From NCBI RefSeq assembly GCF_051216895.1, contig NZ_JBPKAO010000002.1, forward strand, positions 186,001 through 250,000: DNA of 64,000 nt. Reading direction: 5' to 3'. The DNA is from Aquipuribacter sp051216895 (GTDB taxonomy: Bacteria; Actinomycetota; Actinomycetes; Actinomycetales; JBBAYJ01). The notes beneath the pieces were generated by a model. It did no database searches. It saw nothing but the letters and a program-made list of their open reading frames with translations, and was not told where the DNA came from. Of this stretch, positions 8,590 through 17,394 are shown in pieces. A program made the position numbers and the translations under genes. Numbering within the stretch: position 1 is the stretch's first letter; each line of letters opens with the position of its first letter.

Positions 8590-8603
8590 GCGCTGGCTAG
8601 TGT
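8575..8603 (+). promoter_or_regulatory. groES-groEL promoter
   Basis: TTGACC at 8575-8580 and TAGTGT at 8598-8603 are separated by 17 bases, a good vegetative promoter. The expected start point falls near the beginning of CIRCE 2, leaving a leader of about 130 bases before groES. A perfect 14-bp palindrome at 8701-8714 (CGACCGATCGGTCG) lies in that leader. Confidence 0.8.
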
Positions 8604-8608
8604 CCTTT

Positions 8609-8635
8609 CTGGCACTCGACGGCATCGGGTGCCAA
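8609..8635. promoter_or_regulatory. CIRCE operator 2 of groES-groEL
   Basis: CTGGCACTC, nine bases, GGGTGCCAA: a second CIRCE element with exact 9-base spacing, at or just after the predicted transcription start. Paired CIRCE sites upstream of groES are typical of actinobacteria. Confidence 0.88.
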
Positions 8636-8743
8636 TCGCCTGACGACGGGTCGGCACCCGCGACGACGTCCCGTCCACGGCGGACCCAGACCGTTTCGGT
8701 CGACCGATCGGTCGATCGGCAAGTCGCGAAAGAGAGGCATTAC

Positions 8744-9043
8744 GTGGCTGTCTCCATCAAGCCGCTCGAGGACCGGATCGTCGTCCAGACGCTCGAGGCC
8801 GAGCAGACGACCGCCTCCGGGCTGGTCATCCCCGACACCGCCAAGGAGAAGCCCCAGGAGGGCAAGGTCCTGGCGGTCGGCCCGGGTCGTTTCGACGAGG
8901 ACGGCGAGAAGCGCATCCCGCTCGACGTCCAGGTCGGCGACACCGTGCTGTACAGCAAGTACGGCGGCACCGAGGTCAAGTACGGCGGCGAGGAGTACCT
9001 GATCCTCTCCGCCCGCGACGTCCTCGCCGTCATCGAGAAGTGA
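8744..9043 (+). CDS. groES: Co-chaperonin GroES
   Basis: Forms the heptameric lid of the GroEL folding chamber. The 99 residues match the family from SIKPLEDRIVVQ through TASGLVIPDTAKEKPQEG (mobile loop), VLAVGPGR and VLYSKYGGTEVKYGGEEYLIL. GTG 8744 follows an AGAGAGG ribosome binding site. Two CIRCE sites upstream mark HrcA control. groEL follows 201 bases later on the same strand with hairpins in between. Confidence 0.98.
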   Translation: MAVSIKPLEDRIVVQTLEAEQTTASGLVIPDTAKEKPQEGKVLAVGPGRFDEDGEKRIPLDVQVGDTVLYSKYGGTEVKYGGEEYLILSARDVLAVIEK

Positions 9044-9082
9044 GCTGACACGACCTCACGGTCGTGACCCAGCGACGCTGAC

Positions 9083-9116
9083 GACGCCGCCCCGGCCACT
9101 GGCCGCGGGCGGCGTC
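9083..9116 (+). other. Hairpin in the groES-groEL intergenic region
   Basis: GACGCCGCCC (9083-9092) pairs perfectly with GGGCGGCGTC (9107-9116), with an inner GGCC/GGCC pair. A smaller 7-bp hairpin (CACGACC/GGTCGTG, 9049-9066) follows the groES stop. No T-run follows. They may be a partial terminator or a processing/stability signal that separates groES from groEL output; this is inference. Confidence 0.55.
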
Positions 9117-9244
9117 CGTCGCTGGACCCACCCGCTCCACCTGCGAGGAGCCGGACCCCAACCGGTCCCGGCACCCGCCACCACGGGCTCTGCTCCGCGG
9201 CGCCCGACACGTTCCCGAAACCCCAGTGCCATCACAGGAGTCTC

Positions 9245-10867
<1,623 letters not shown>

Positions 10868-10877
10868 CCTGACCTGA

Positions 10878-10948
10878 GCCGCGCGGGCCTGTCCCGCGCG
10901 GCGACGCAGAAGGCCCCCACCGATGTCCTGGTGGGGGCCTTCTGCGTC
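10878..10948 (+). terminator. Tandem hairpin terminator after groEL
   Basis: First hairpin: 10-bp GCCGCGCGGG/CCCGCGCGGC (10878-10902). Second: a perfect 19-bp stem (10903-10921 with 10930-10948) and an 8-base loop. The second is symmetric enough to stop transcription from the convergent whiB gene as well. Confidence 0.9.
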
Positions 10949-11027
10949 TGCGGGACCGGGCGACCGGGCGACGGGCAGGAGGTCCGTCTGCGCGGTGCTC
11001 AGGTGCCTGGGGTGCGGCGGGGCCGTC

Positions 11028-11324
11028 TCAGCTGACGGCGGCCAGCTTGCGGCCGCGGGAGTAGGCGGCCTCGCGCTCGTCCTCGGTCATGCCGCCCCAC
11101 ACGCCGTAGGGCTCGCGGACGGCCAGGGCGTGCGCCCGGCACTGCACCATCACGGGGCAGGCCTGGCAGATGGCCACCGCCGCGGCGTCACGGTTGCGGC
11201 GGGCCGGGCCACGTTCGCCCTCCGGGTGGAAGAAGAGCGTCGTCTCCTCCCCGCGGCAGGCGCCGTCCATCTGCCACTCCCACACCTCGGCGATGGGTCC
11301 GGGGAGTCTCGAGATCTCGGCCAT
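11028..11324 (-). CDS. whiB3: WhiB-family iron-sulfur transcriptional regulator (WhiB3-like)
   Basis: A 98-residue [4Fe-4S] protein that binds the sigma factor and DNA and responds to redox or nitric oxide. The four cluster cysteines are C23, C53, C56 and C62 (the C...CxxC...C pattern). EPYGVWGGMT is the G(V/I)WGG turn, followed by a basic tail. WEWQMDGACRG and FFHPEGERGPAR are closest to WhiB3, and the position next to groEL1 and the SigD-type sigma factor matches mycobacterial whiB3. ATG 11324 follows an AGGAGGAA site. Its promoter is recognisable upstream (11406-11434). Confidence 0.92.
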   Translation of the reverse strand: MAEISRLPGPIAEVWEWQMDGACRGEETTLFFHPEGERGPARRNRDAAAVAICQACPVMVQCRAHALAVREPYGVWGGMTEDEREAAYSRGRKLAAVS

Positions 11325-11405
11325 GGGTTCCTCCTGCGTCGAACGTCCGTGGCGGCCGACGGGCCGGATCGGGTCGACTCCGGTGTCATTCGCTCGTACC
11401 TGACC

Positions 11406-11434
11406 AACTTAGAACCGCTTCACGGATTGTTCAA
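11406..11434 (-). promoter_or_regulatory. whiB promoter with overlapping inverted repeat
   Basis: Read on the minus strand: TTGAAC (11434-11429), 17-base spacer, TAAGTT (11411-11406). An inverted repeat CTTCACG-N17-CGTGAAG (11418-11448) covers the spacer and the -35 hexamer, a plausible operator. This is the most AT-rich stretch in the region. The leader to whiB would be about 75 bases. Confidence 0.7.
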
Positions 11435-11589
11435 GACGCTTCGTGAAGTTGTTCTGACTCGGTTACTACCCGGTTGGGCACGACTTCAACCGCCGATCCG
11501 CCCCGGACATCCGGGTGTTTTCGGGCATCTGGGCGGCTCTGGCGCGATCTGCGTGTGCGATCAACGGCTGCGGTGGCCACAATCGCCTC

Positions 11590-12753
11590 ATGGTCGAGGT
11601 GACGGTGGGTCGTGGTGGTGACGGGGCGGTCCCTCGACCCATGCTCACCGTGGCCGCCGTGGCCCGCCGTCTGGGGGTCGCCCCCGCGACGCTGCGCACC
11701 TGGGACCGGCGGTACGGCCTGGGGCCCTCCGAGCACACCGCCGGCTCCCACCGTCGCTACTCCGGGGTCGACGTCGCCCGGCTCATGGTGATGCGGCGGC
11801 TGACCCTGGAGGGGGTGCCGCCGTCGGAGGCCGCGAGGATCGCCCGCGTCAGCGACGTGCGGGAGGACGCCGGCCTCGCCTCGGTGACCACGCTCGCCGC
11901 GCGTCCGGTCCCCGTGGGCGGGCCGGCCTCCGTCACGGCCGGGACCGACGCGGCGACCGCCCGCGAGACCCGCCCCGACGGTGAGGACCGCGTGGACGTC
12001 CGCGTGGCGCAGGCCGTCGCGGAGGAGCTGGCGGCCGGGCTGGGCGACGAGCCGGACGGGTTGGACGAGGTGGACCTGCACGACGCCGGGCGCGTCCGTC
12101 GTGCCTCGCGTGCGGGCGGTGGTCAGGTCGTGTCGCTGCCGGACGGCACGCCGGCGGCCCGGGGGCTGGCCCGGGCGGCCATGGCGCTGGACTCCCACGA
12201 GTGCATGCGGCTGGTCCGCCAGCACGTCGAGCGTCACGGCACGGTGTCCACCTGGGACCACCTGATCGCACCCGTCCTGGTGGCCGTGGGTGAGCGCTGG
12301 CGCACCACCGGCACCGGTGTCGAGGTCGAGCACGTCCTGAGCGAGAGCATCCTGTCCAGCCTCCGCACCGTGTCGGCCGGGCTGCGCCACCCCGTCAACA
12401 GCCGTCCGGTGCTGCTGGCCGCGGCCGAGCAGGAGCAGCACGGCCTGCCGCTGCACGTGCTCACCGCCGCCCTGGCCGAGCAGGGTGTCTCCTCTCGGCT
12501 GCTGGGGGTCCGGGTCCCGCGCACCGCCCTGGCCGCCGCCATCCGCCGGAGCGGTCCGGCCGTGGTCTTCGTGTACGCCCACCTGCGGGTCGCCGACCCC
12601 GAGCAGCTGGACGGGCTGCCGCGGCTGCGCCCCAGCCCGTTGATCCTGCTGGGCGGGCCCGGCTGGAGCGGGGTCGACACCCCTCCCGGGGCGGAGCGGG
12701 TCGACGACCTCGGTGGTGCCACCGCACGCATCGCCTCCGCCGTGGGCGTGTAG
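11590..12753 (+). CDS. MerR-family regulator with B12-binding domain (CarH/LitR-like)
   Basis: A 387-residue three-part protein. Residues 18-88 form a MerR winged helix (LTVAAVARRLGVAPATLRTWDRR, SHRRYS). A low-complexity linker spans about 95-185. The rest is a helical B12-capping bundle plus a Rossmann-like B12 domain. The bundle carries the Wx9EH signature of the adenosylcobalamin photoreceptor CarH (W237, E247, H248). The B12 loop reads E282-Q-H284-G-L-P, keeping the cobalt-ligand histidine of the ExHxxG motif but with proline for glycine. LLGVRVP and ILLGG complete the domain. Light- or B12-controlled repression is the inference; the target is unknown. CACAAT six bases before ATG 11590 suggests a leaderless message. 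Confidence 0.85.
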   Translation: MVEVTVGRGGDGAVPRPMLTVAAVARRLGVAPATLRTWDRRYGLGPSEHTAGSHRRYSGVDVARLMVMRRLTLEGVPPSEAARIARVSDVREDAGLASVTTLAARPVPVGGPASVTAGTDAATARETRPDGEDRVDVRVAQAVAEELAAGLGDEPDGLDEVDLHDAGRVRRASRAGGGQVVSLPDGTPAARGLARAAMALDSHECMRLVRQHVERHGTVSTWDHLIAPVLVAVGERWRTTGTGVEVEHVLSESILSSLRTVSAGLRHPVNSRPVLLAAAEQEQHGLPLHVLTAALAEQGVSSRLLGVRVPRTALAAAIRRSGPAVVFVYAHLRVADPEQLDGLPRLRPSPLILLGGPGWSGVDTPPGAERVDDLGGATARIASAVGV

Positions 12754-12858
12754 GCCGCCGTTCGCCCGACCGGGGCACCCTGCCGGCTCAACCCCGGGAG
12801 CATGCCTGCCGATAGGTGACTCGGAGCACCCGGCCGGGTGCGGATGAGGAGTTCCCTG

Positions 12859-13467
12859 GTGGCCACCGTCCTGGTAGTCGACGACACGCCGATCGTGCGA
12901 GAGCAGCTCCGCCGTGCGGTCGCGGGCCTGCCCGGGATCACCCGTGTGGTCGGTGCCGCGTCCGGCGAGGAGGCGTTGTCCCGCTGGCCGGTCGAGCGGC
13001 CGAGCGTCGTGCTGCTGGACGTCAGGATGCCGGGCATCGGGGGGGTCGAGACCGCCAAGCGGCTGCTCACGCGCCACCCGGAGGCCAACGTCCTGATGAC
13101 CACCATGGCCGAGGACGCCGACGGGCTGGCCCGGGCCGTGGCGGCCGGGGCCCGCGGGTACGTCGTCAAGGACGCCAGCCCCGAGGAGCTGTCCATCGCC
13201 CTCGCCGCCGCGCTGAGCGAGGCTGCCCGTCGTCAGCTGCCGTCGCAGTCGCGTGGCCGCGGGGGGAGCACCGTCCAGCTCACGGAGCGCGAGGTCCAGG
13301 TCCTGGACGGCATGTCCCGCGGCTGCAGCAACGCCGCCATCGGGCGCGAGCTGTTCCTGTCCGAGGACACCATCAAGACCCACGCGAGACGGCTGTTCCG
13401 CAAGCTCGAGGCCGCCGACCGCGCGCAGGCCGTCGCGACCGGCTTCCGGATGGGTCTGGTCCGGTAG
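12859..13467 (+). CDS. NarL/FixJ-type response regulator
   Basis: A 202-residue two-domain regulator. The receiver (about 1-118) has acidic residues in LVVDDTP, the phosphorylatable aspartate in VLLDVRMPG and the lysine in YVVKDASPEEL. The C-terminal LuxR-type helix-turn-helix reads LTEREVQVLDGMSRGCSNAAIGRELFLSEDTIKTH (in two stretches). No histidine kinase is adjacent, so it is an orphan here. It precedes the sigma factor, a conserved actinobacterial position. GTG 12859 is chosen for its AGGAG site at 8-base spacing; GTG 12838 or ATG 12844 would add a few residues. A -10-like TAGGTG lies at 12813. Confidence 0.88.
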   Translation: MATVLVVDDTPIVREQLRRAVAGLPGITRVVGAASGEEALSRWPVERPSVVLLDVRMPGIGGVETAKRLLTRHPEANVLMTTMAEDADGLARAVAAGARGYVVKDASPEELSIALAAALSEAARRQLPSQSRGRGGSTVQLTEREVQVLDGMSRGCSNAAIGRELFLSEDTIKTHARRLFRKLEAADRAQAVATGFRMGLVR

Positions 13468-13492
13468 CACGGGCGCCCGGCCGCGACGGAGG

Positions 13493-13498
13493 TAGGCT
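13493..13498 (+). promoter_or_regulatory. -10 element of the sigma/anti-sigma operon
   Basis: TAGGCT lies 26 bases after the response-regulator stop. A start near 13505 would give a 40-base leader to the small ORF at 13545 and a 117-base leader to the sigma gene. No clear -35 is seen. Confidence 0.5.
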
Positions 13499-13544
13499 CC
13501 GAGGGCCCACCTGCCCGGGTCGGGACCGACGGAGGGGAGCCGAC

Positions 13545-13601
13545 ATGTCGGGTCGTCCCGGTGGTGCTCACACGGCCCGGCCCTCGCGGCCGGTCCTGTA
13601 A
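13545..13601 (+). CDS. Small upstream ORF (18 codons) before the sigma factor gene
   Basis: ATG 13545 has a strong GGAGGGGAG ribosome binding site and encodes MSGRPGGAHTARPSRPVL, ending with TAA, a rare stop here, 20 bases before the sigma-factor ATG. Its first residues (MSG) resemble the start of the sigma gene. It may be a leader peptide that couples or tunes sigma-factor translation. It could also be chance, since GC-rich sequence is rich in small ORFs; the strength of the site is the main support. Confidence 0.5.
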   Translation: MSGRPGGAHTARPSRPVL

Positions 13602-13621
13602 CGGCGGGCGGGGTTCGCGCG

Positions 13622-14230
13622 ATGTCCGGTCTGGAGTCCCATGACCAGCCGGTCGAGGGCGCCGGGCAGGGCCTGTGGTCCCAGCTGGTCGTCCGCGCCG
13701 TGGCGGGGGAGTCCGACGCGATCGAGACCCTCATCACCGGAGTCCGCCAGCGGGTGCACCGGTACTGCAGGGCGAGGTTGCGTGGCTACCCCGGCGCCGA
13801 CCAGGCCGCCGACGACGTCGCTCAGGAGGTGTGTGTCGCGGTGCTGACGGCCCTGCCCACCTACGTCGACACCGGACGGCCCTTCGAGGCGTTCGTCTTC
13901 CGGGTGGCCGGGTACAAGGTGGCCGACGCGCAGCGGGCCGCCCTGGGGCGCGAGCAGTCCACCGACCAGGTCCCCGACTCCGCGAGCCAGGCCCTGGCCG
14001 ACAGCCCGGAGCGCAGCGCCGTCGTCCTCACCGAGGCCGACCGCGTGACGCGGCTGATGGAGCAGCTGCCCGGTCAGCAGCGTGAGGTGCTCGTGCTGCG
14101 CGTGGCCGTCGGCATGTCGACCGAGGAGACGGCCGCGGCGCTCGGCATGAGCCCGGGGGCGGTCCGGGTGGCGCAGCACCGCGCCCTGGCCCGGCTGAGG
14201 GCGCTGCTCGGGACGGAGGCGGACCTGTGA
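13622..14230 (+). CDS. ECF-type RNA polymerase sigma factor (ShbA/SigD-like)
   Basis: Directs RNA polymerase to a dedicated promoter set. The 202-residue protein has region 2 from about residue 30 to 97 (RYCRARLRGYPGADQAADDVAQEVCVAV, FEAFVFRVAGYKVADAQRA, in two parts) and region 4 from about 140 (MEQLPGQQREVLVLRVA, a helix-turn-helix with AALGMSPGAVRVAQHRALARLR). The place directly before an RsdA-like anti-sigma gene and guaB matches mycobacterial sigD and streptomycete shbA, where it controls housekeeping sigma or ribosomal functions. The stop overlaps the anti-sigma start as GTGA. Confidence 0.92.
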   Translation: MSGLESHDQPVEGAGQGLWSQLVVRAVAGESDAIETLITGVRQRVHRYCRARLRGYPGADQAADDVAQEVCVAVLTALPTYVDTGRPFEAFVFRVAGYKVADAQRAALGREQSTDQVPDSASQALADSPERSAVVLTEADRVTRLMEQLPGQQREVLVLRVAVGMSTEETAAALGMSPGAVRVAQHRALARLRALLGTEADL

Positions 14231-15690
14231 CGCACGGCCCGCTCCGGTCGGTCGGGGCGAGCACCGCTCAGGGGTCCGGCGACGCGGACCGGTCCGGCGA
14301 CCGGTCCCTGGAAGCGGTGCACCGTACCGACCTCCTGCTGGACGCCCTCGCCGACCGGGTGTCGGTCGGGACGACGGCCGACGGGGCGGACCCGCTGCCC
14401 GCAGTCCTCGCCGGCTGGGTCAGGGCCATCGACGAGGAGGTGGCCGTCGCGCTGCACAGCCGCGCCACCGCGACCGACGGGGAGGCGGGGGCCGCCGCGG
14501 CCGCCGCGGCCGCCGCGGCCGACCTCGTCGGGCCCTCGGCCCCCAGCCCGGTGCCCGCGCGGGCCAGGGCCTCGGGTCGCCTGCAGTGGCGGGTCCTGTC
14601 GGCGTCGGCGGCCGCCGTGATCGCCGTGCTCGCCGTCGGGGTCGGTCTGCAGGACACCGCGCAGGTCGGTCCGGGCGCCTCGACGGTGGCCGAGTCGGTC
14701 CAGTCGGTCGAGGCGACCCTCGTGGCGTCGATGCTGGCTGCGGAGGCGGGTGACGTCGACGGGGCCCGCGTCCTGCTGGAGCAGGCCCGGGCGATGGTGG
14801 AAGCGCTGCCCGAGGACCAGCGCGTGCTGTGGGAGACCGCGATCGGCCACACCGAGCGAGGCCTGCGGTCCGCGGAGGAGGCCGTGCGCCGCGGTCAGCC
14901 CGTGCCCGCCCTCGTGGGAGTGGTACCCGGGGTCGGCGACGCACTCGTCCCCGGCGCCGCCCGCGGCGAGATCGGTCGCGCCCGGTTGGGCGAGCAGGGG
15001 GCGCTTCCCCAGGGACCGGGTGCCGCCGGCGCCGGGCCGGGCAACGGGCCGGGCAACGGGCCGGGCAACGGGCAGGGCAACGGGCAGGGCGCCGGGCCGG
15101 GCAACGGGCAGGGCAACGATCAGGGCAACGGGTCCGGTGGTGCGGGGCCCGAGATCGGCCAGGGACCGGGCCTGGGGGTGGAACGGGACAGGCCGGACCG
15201 CGGCCCTGCGACGACCCCACCCGCACGGCCGAGCACCACCCCGACGCCGACCACCCCGGCCGCGCCGCGCAGCACGGCCCCCGGCCGCCCGACCGCGACC
15301 CCGACCCCGACCCCGACCACGGCCCCGACGACGGCCCCGGCCCCGAGCCCGACCGCCGCCCCGACCAGGACCACGCCGGACCCCCCGCGCAGCACCCCGA
15401 CCCGACGTCCGGCTGCTCCCGGCAACGGGGCACCCGGTGCCGGGCCGGGAGCGCCCCCCGGTGGTGGGCAGGGGACCACGCAGGCCCCGCGGGCGGGGCG
15501 CGACGACGACCGGGGCCAGGGCCGTGGTCCCGGCGCGGACGCAGGCAGGCCCCCGACCGCCGGGGCCGACGCGGCCAGGACGGAGCCGGTCGGTGCCGAC
15601 CCGGCCCCCGGCAACCGCTCCGCCCCGGGGGCCCGGGGCCCCGCCTCGGAGCGTCCCGCGGCGCCCGGCCGCTCGCGCTCGCAGCCCTGA
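14227..15690 (+). CDS. Membrane anti-sigma factor (RsdA-like) with long Gly-Asn and Pro-Thr tail
   Basis: Binds the sigma factor encoded just upstream. Residues 28-75 (LEAVHRTDLLLDALADRV, DPLPAVLAGWVRAIDEEV) resemble the RsdA sigma-binding helix bundle. A poly-Ala tract follows at 89-98 and one membrane helix at about 121-141. An outer helical segment (150-220) leads into a very low-complexity tail: GPGN/GQGN repeats around residues 270-300, then TPTPT-rich sequence to the C-terminus. At 487 residues it is longer than mycobacterial RsdA because of the tail, which probably threads or binds the cell wall. No zinc-binding ZAS motif is seen. Confidence 0.82.
   Translation: MTHGPLRSVGASTAQGSGDADRSGDRSLEAVHRTDLLLDALADRVSVGTTADGADPLPAVLAGWVRAIDEEVAVALHSRATATDGEAGAAAAAAAAAADLVGPSAPSPVPARARASGRLQWRVLSASAAAVIAVLAVGVGLQDTAQVGPGASTVAESVQSVEATLVASMLAAEAGDVDGARVLLEQARAMVEALPEDQRVLWETAIGHTERGLRSAEEAVRRGQPVPALVGVVPGVGDALVPGAARGEIGRARLGEQGALPQGPGAAGAGPGNGPGNGPGNGQGNGQGAGPGNGQGNDQGNGSGGAGPEIGQGPGLGVERDRPDRGPATTPPARPSTTPTPTTPAAPRSTAPGRPTATPTPTPTTAPTTAPAPSPTAAPTRTTPDPPRSTPTRRPAAPGNGAPGAGPGAPPGGGQGTTQAPRAGRDDDRGQGRGPGADAGRPPTAGADAARTEPVGADPAPGNRSAPGARGPASERPAAPGRSRSQP
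15034..15129 (+). repeat. Eight 12-bp tandem repeats in the anti-sigma tail
   Basis: Consensus GGGC(C/A)GGGCAAC, eight consecutive copies with few changes, coding for Gly-Pro/Gln-Gly-Asn units. The unit preserves reading frame, so tail length could vary between strains. Confidence 0.92.
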
Positions 15691-15730
15691 GCCGAGGAGG
15701 ACCGTCGCCGGGCGGGTGCGGCCGAGCGCC

Positions 15731-15736
15731 TACCAT
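15731..15736 (+). promoter_or_regulatory. guaB -10 element (leaderless start)
   Basis: TACCAT is followed by six bases and then GTG 15743, with no Shine-Dalgarno sequence. Transcription should begin at the start codon. Confidence 0.7.
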
Positions 15737-15742
15737 CGACCC

Positions 15743-17260
15743 GTGGTCACCGAGCGGTCCGAGCCCGTCCTGCACGATCCCTTCGCCACCGTCGGCCTGA
15801 CGTACGACGACGTGCTGCTGCTGCCGGGGGAGAGCGACGTCGTCCCCAGCGGGACCAGCACGCGGTCCCGGGTGTCCAAGCGCATCAGCGTCGAGGTGCC
15901 GCTGCTGTCCAGCGCCATGGACACCGTCACCGAGTCGCGGATGGCCATCGCGATGGCGCGCCAGGGCGGCCTGGGGGTGCTGCACCGCAACCTGTCGGCC
16001 GAGGACCAGGCGCAGCAGGTCGACCTGGTCAAGCGCTCCGAGGCGGGGATGGTCAGCCATCCCGTGACGACCAGCCCGACCGCCACGCTGCGCGAGGTGG
16101 ACGAGCTGTGCGGGCGCTACCGGGTGAGCGGCCTGCCCGTGGTCGACGAGGCGGGTGTGCTGCTGGGCATCGTCACCAACCGCGACCTCCGGTTCGAGTC
16201 CGACCCGAGCCGCTCGGTCGAGGAGGTGATGACCCGGATGCCCCTGGTCACCGCCCCGGTGGGGACCTCGCCCGAGCAGGCGATGGAGCTGCTGGCCGCG
16301 CACAAGATCGAGAAGCTGCCCCTGGTCGACGACTCCGGCCGGTTGCGCGGGCTGATCACCGTCAAGGACTTCACCAAGCGCGAGAAGTACCCGCTGGCGA
16401 CCAAGGACGACGTCGGCCGGCTGCGGGTGGCCGCGGCCATCGGCATCTTCGAGGACGCGTGGAAGCGTGCCCTGCTGCTGGTCGAGGCCGGGGTGGACCT
16501 GCTGGTCGTCGACATGGCGCACGGTCACAGCAAGGCCGTCCTGGAGATGATCGCCCGGCTCAAGGCCGAGCCGGCCGTCGCCCACGTCGACGTCGTCGGC
16601 GGCAACGTCGCGACCCGGGCCGCCGCCCAGGCCCTGGTCGACGCCGGGGTCGACGGCGTCAAGGTCGGCGTCGGGCCGGGGTCCATCTGCACCACCCGCG
16701 TCGTGGCCGGCGTCGGCGTCCCCCAGGTCACCGCCATCCACGAGGCCGCCAAGGCGTGCGCGCCCGCCGGGGTCCCGGTCATCGGCGACGGCGGGCTGCA
16801 GTACTCCGGTGACATCGCCAAGGCCCTGGTGGCCGGCGCGGACACCGTGATGCTGGGGTCGTTGCTGGCCGGCTGCGAGGAGAGCCCGGGCGAGCTGGTC
16901 TTCGTCAACGGCAAGCAGTACAAGTCCTACCGGGGGATGGGCAGCCTGGGGGCGCAGCAGACCCGCGCCGGGACCCGCTCGTTCTCCAAGGACCGGTACT
17001 TCCAGAACGACGTCGTCGCCGACGACGAGTTCGTCCCCGAGGGCGTCGAGGGCCAGGTGCCCTACCGCGGGCCCCTGGCCGCGGTGGCCCACCAGCTGGT
17101 CGGGGGGCTCCGGCAGTCCATGTTCTACGTCGGCGCCGACGACGTCCCCATGCTCAAGGCCGGCGGCCGGTTCGTGCGGATCACGTCGGCGGGGCTCAAG
17201 GAGTCCCACCCCCACGACATCCGGATGACCAACGAGGCGCCCAACTACACCGTGCGGTGA
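15743..17260 (+). CDS. guaB: IMP dehydrogenase
   Basis: NAD-dependent oxidation of IMP to XMP, the committed step to guanine nucleotides. The 505-residue TIM-barrel enzyme shows LTYDDVLLLPG, SSAMDTVTESRMAIAMARQGG, a pair of CBS domains between about residues 95 and 215, VDMAHGHS, and the catalytic-cysteine loop GPGSICTTR near residue 316. DGGLQYSGDIAKAL and the flap YRGMGSLGA are also present. It lies after the sigma/anti-sigma pair, as guaB2 does in mycobacteria. GTG 15743 fits the leaderless layout. A hairpin follows the stop. Confidence 0.97.
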   Translation: MVTERSEPVLHDPFATVGLTYDDVLLLPGESDVVPSGTSTRSRVSKRISVEVPLLSSAMDTVTESRMAIAMARQGGLGVLHRNLSAEDQAQQVDLVKRSEAGMVSHPVTTSPTATLREVDELCGRYRVSGLPVVDEAGVLLGIVTNRDLRFESDPSRSVEEVMTRMPLVTAPVGTSPEQAMELLAAHKIEKLPLVDDSGRLRGLITVKDFTKREKYPLATKDDVGRLRVAAAIGIFEDAWKRALLLVEAGVDLLVVDMAHGHSKAVLEMIARLKAEPAVAHVDVVGGNVATRAAAQALVDAGVDGVKVGVGPGSICTTRVVAGVGVPQVTAIHEAAKACAPAGVPVIGDGGLQYSGDIAKALVAGADTVMLGSLLAGCEESPGELVFVNGKQYKSYRGMGSLGAQQTRAGTRSFSKDRYFQNDVVADDEFVPEGVEGQVPYRGPLAAVAHQLVGGLRQSMFYVGADDVPMLKAGGRFVRITSAGLKESHPHDIRMTNEAPNYTVR

Positions 17261-17297
17261 TCGGACGACCAGGACGCGCCCGTCCTGGTTGTCCGAT
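17260..17297 (+). terminator. guaB terminator
   Basis: A 16-bp stem (17260-17275 with 17282-17297) with one G-T wobble and a six-base loop starts at the last base of the guaB stop codon. Confidence 0.85.
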
Positions 17298-17394
17298 CCG
17301 TCCCCCCGGGTCCAGGGTGGACACGTGCGCAGGAGCGCATCGGCGACGTGGTCGCACGGGCGACGCCGCCGTCCCCCGAGCGAGGAGGCGCAGC

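Noticed and set aside
8701..8714. Perfect palindrome CGACCGATCGGTCG as a regulator site in the groES leader
   Set aside because: It may be real, but I found no second copy upstream of other genes and cannot link it to a regulator, so it is only mentioned with the promoter.
14420..17215. A 931-codon minus-strand open frame over the anti-sigma factor and guaB
   Set aside because: Antisense shadow; the repeat DNA of the anti-sigma tail lacks stops on both strands. No ribosome binding site or domain.
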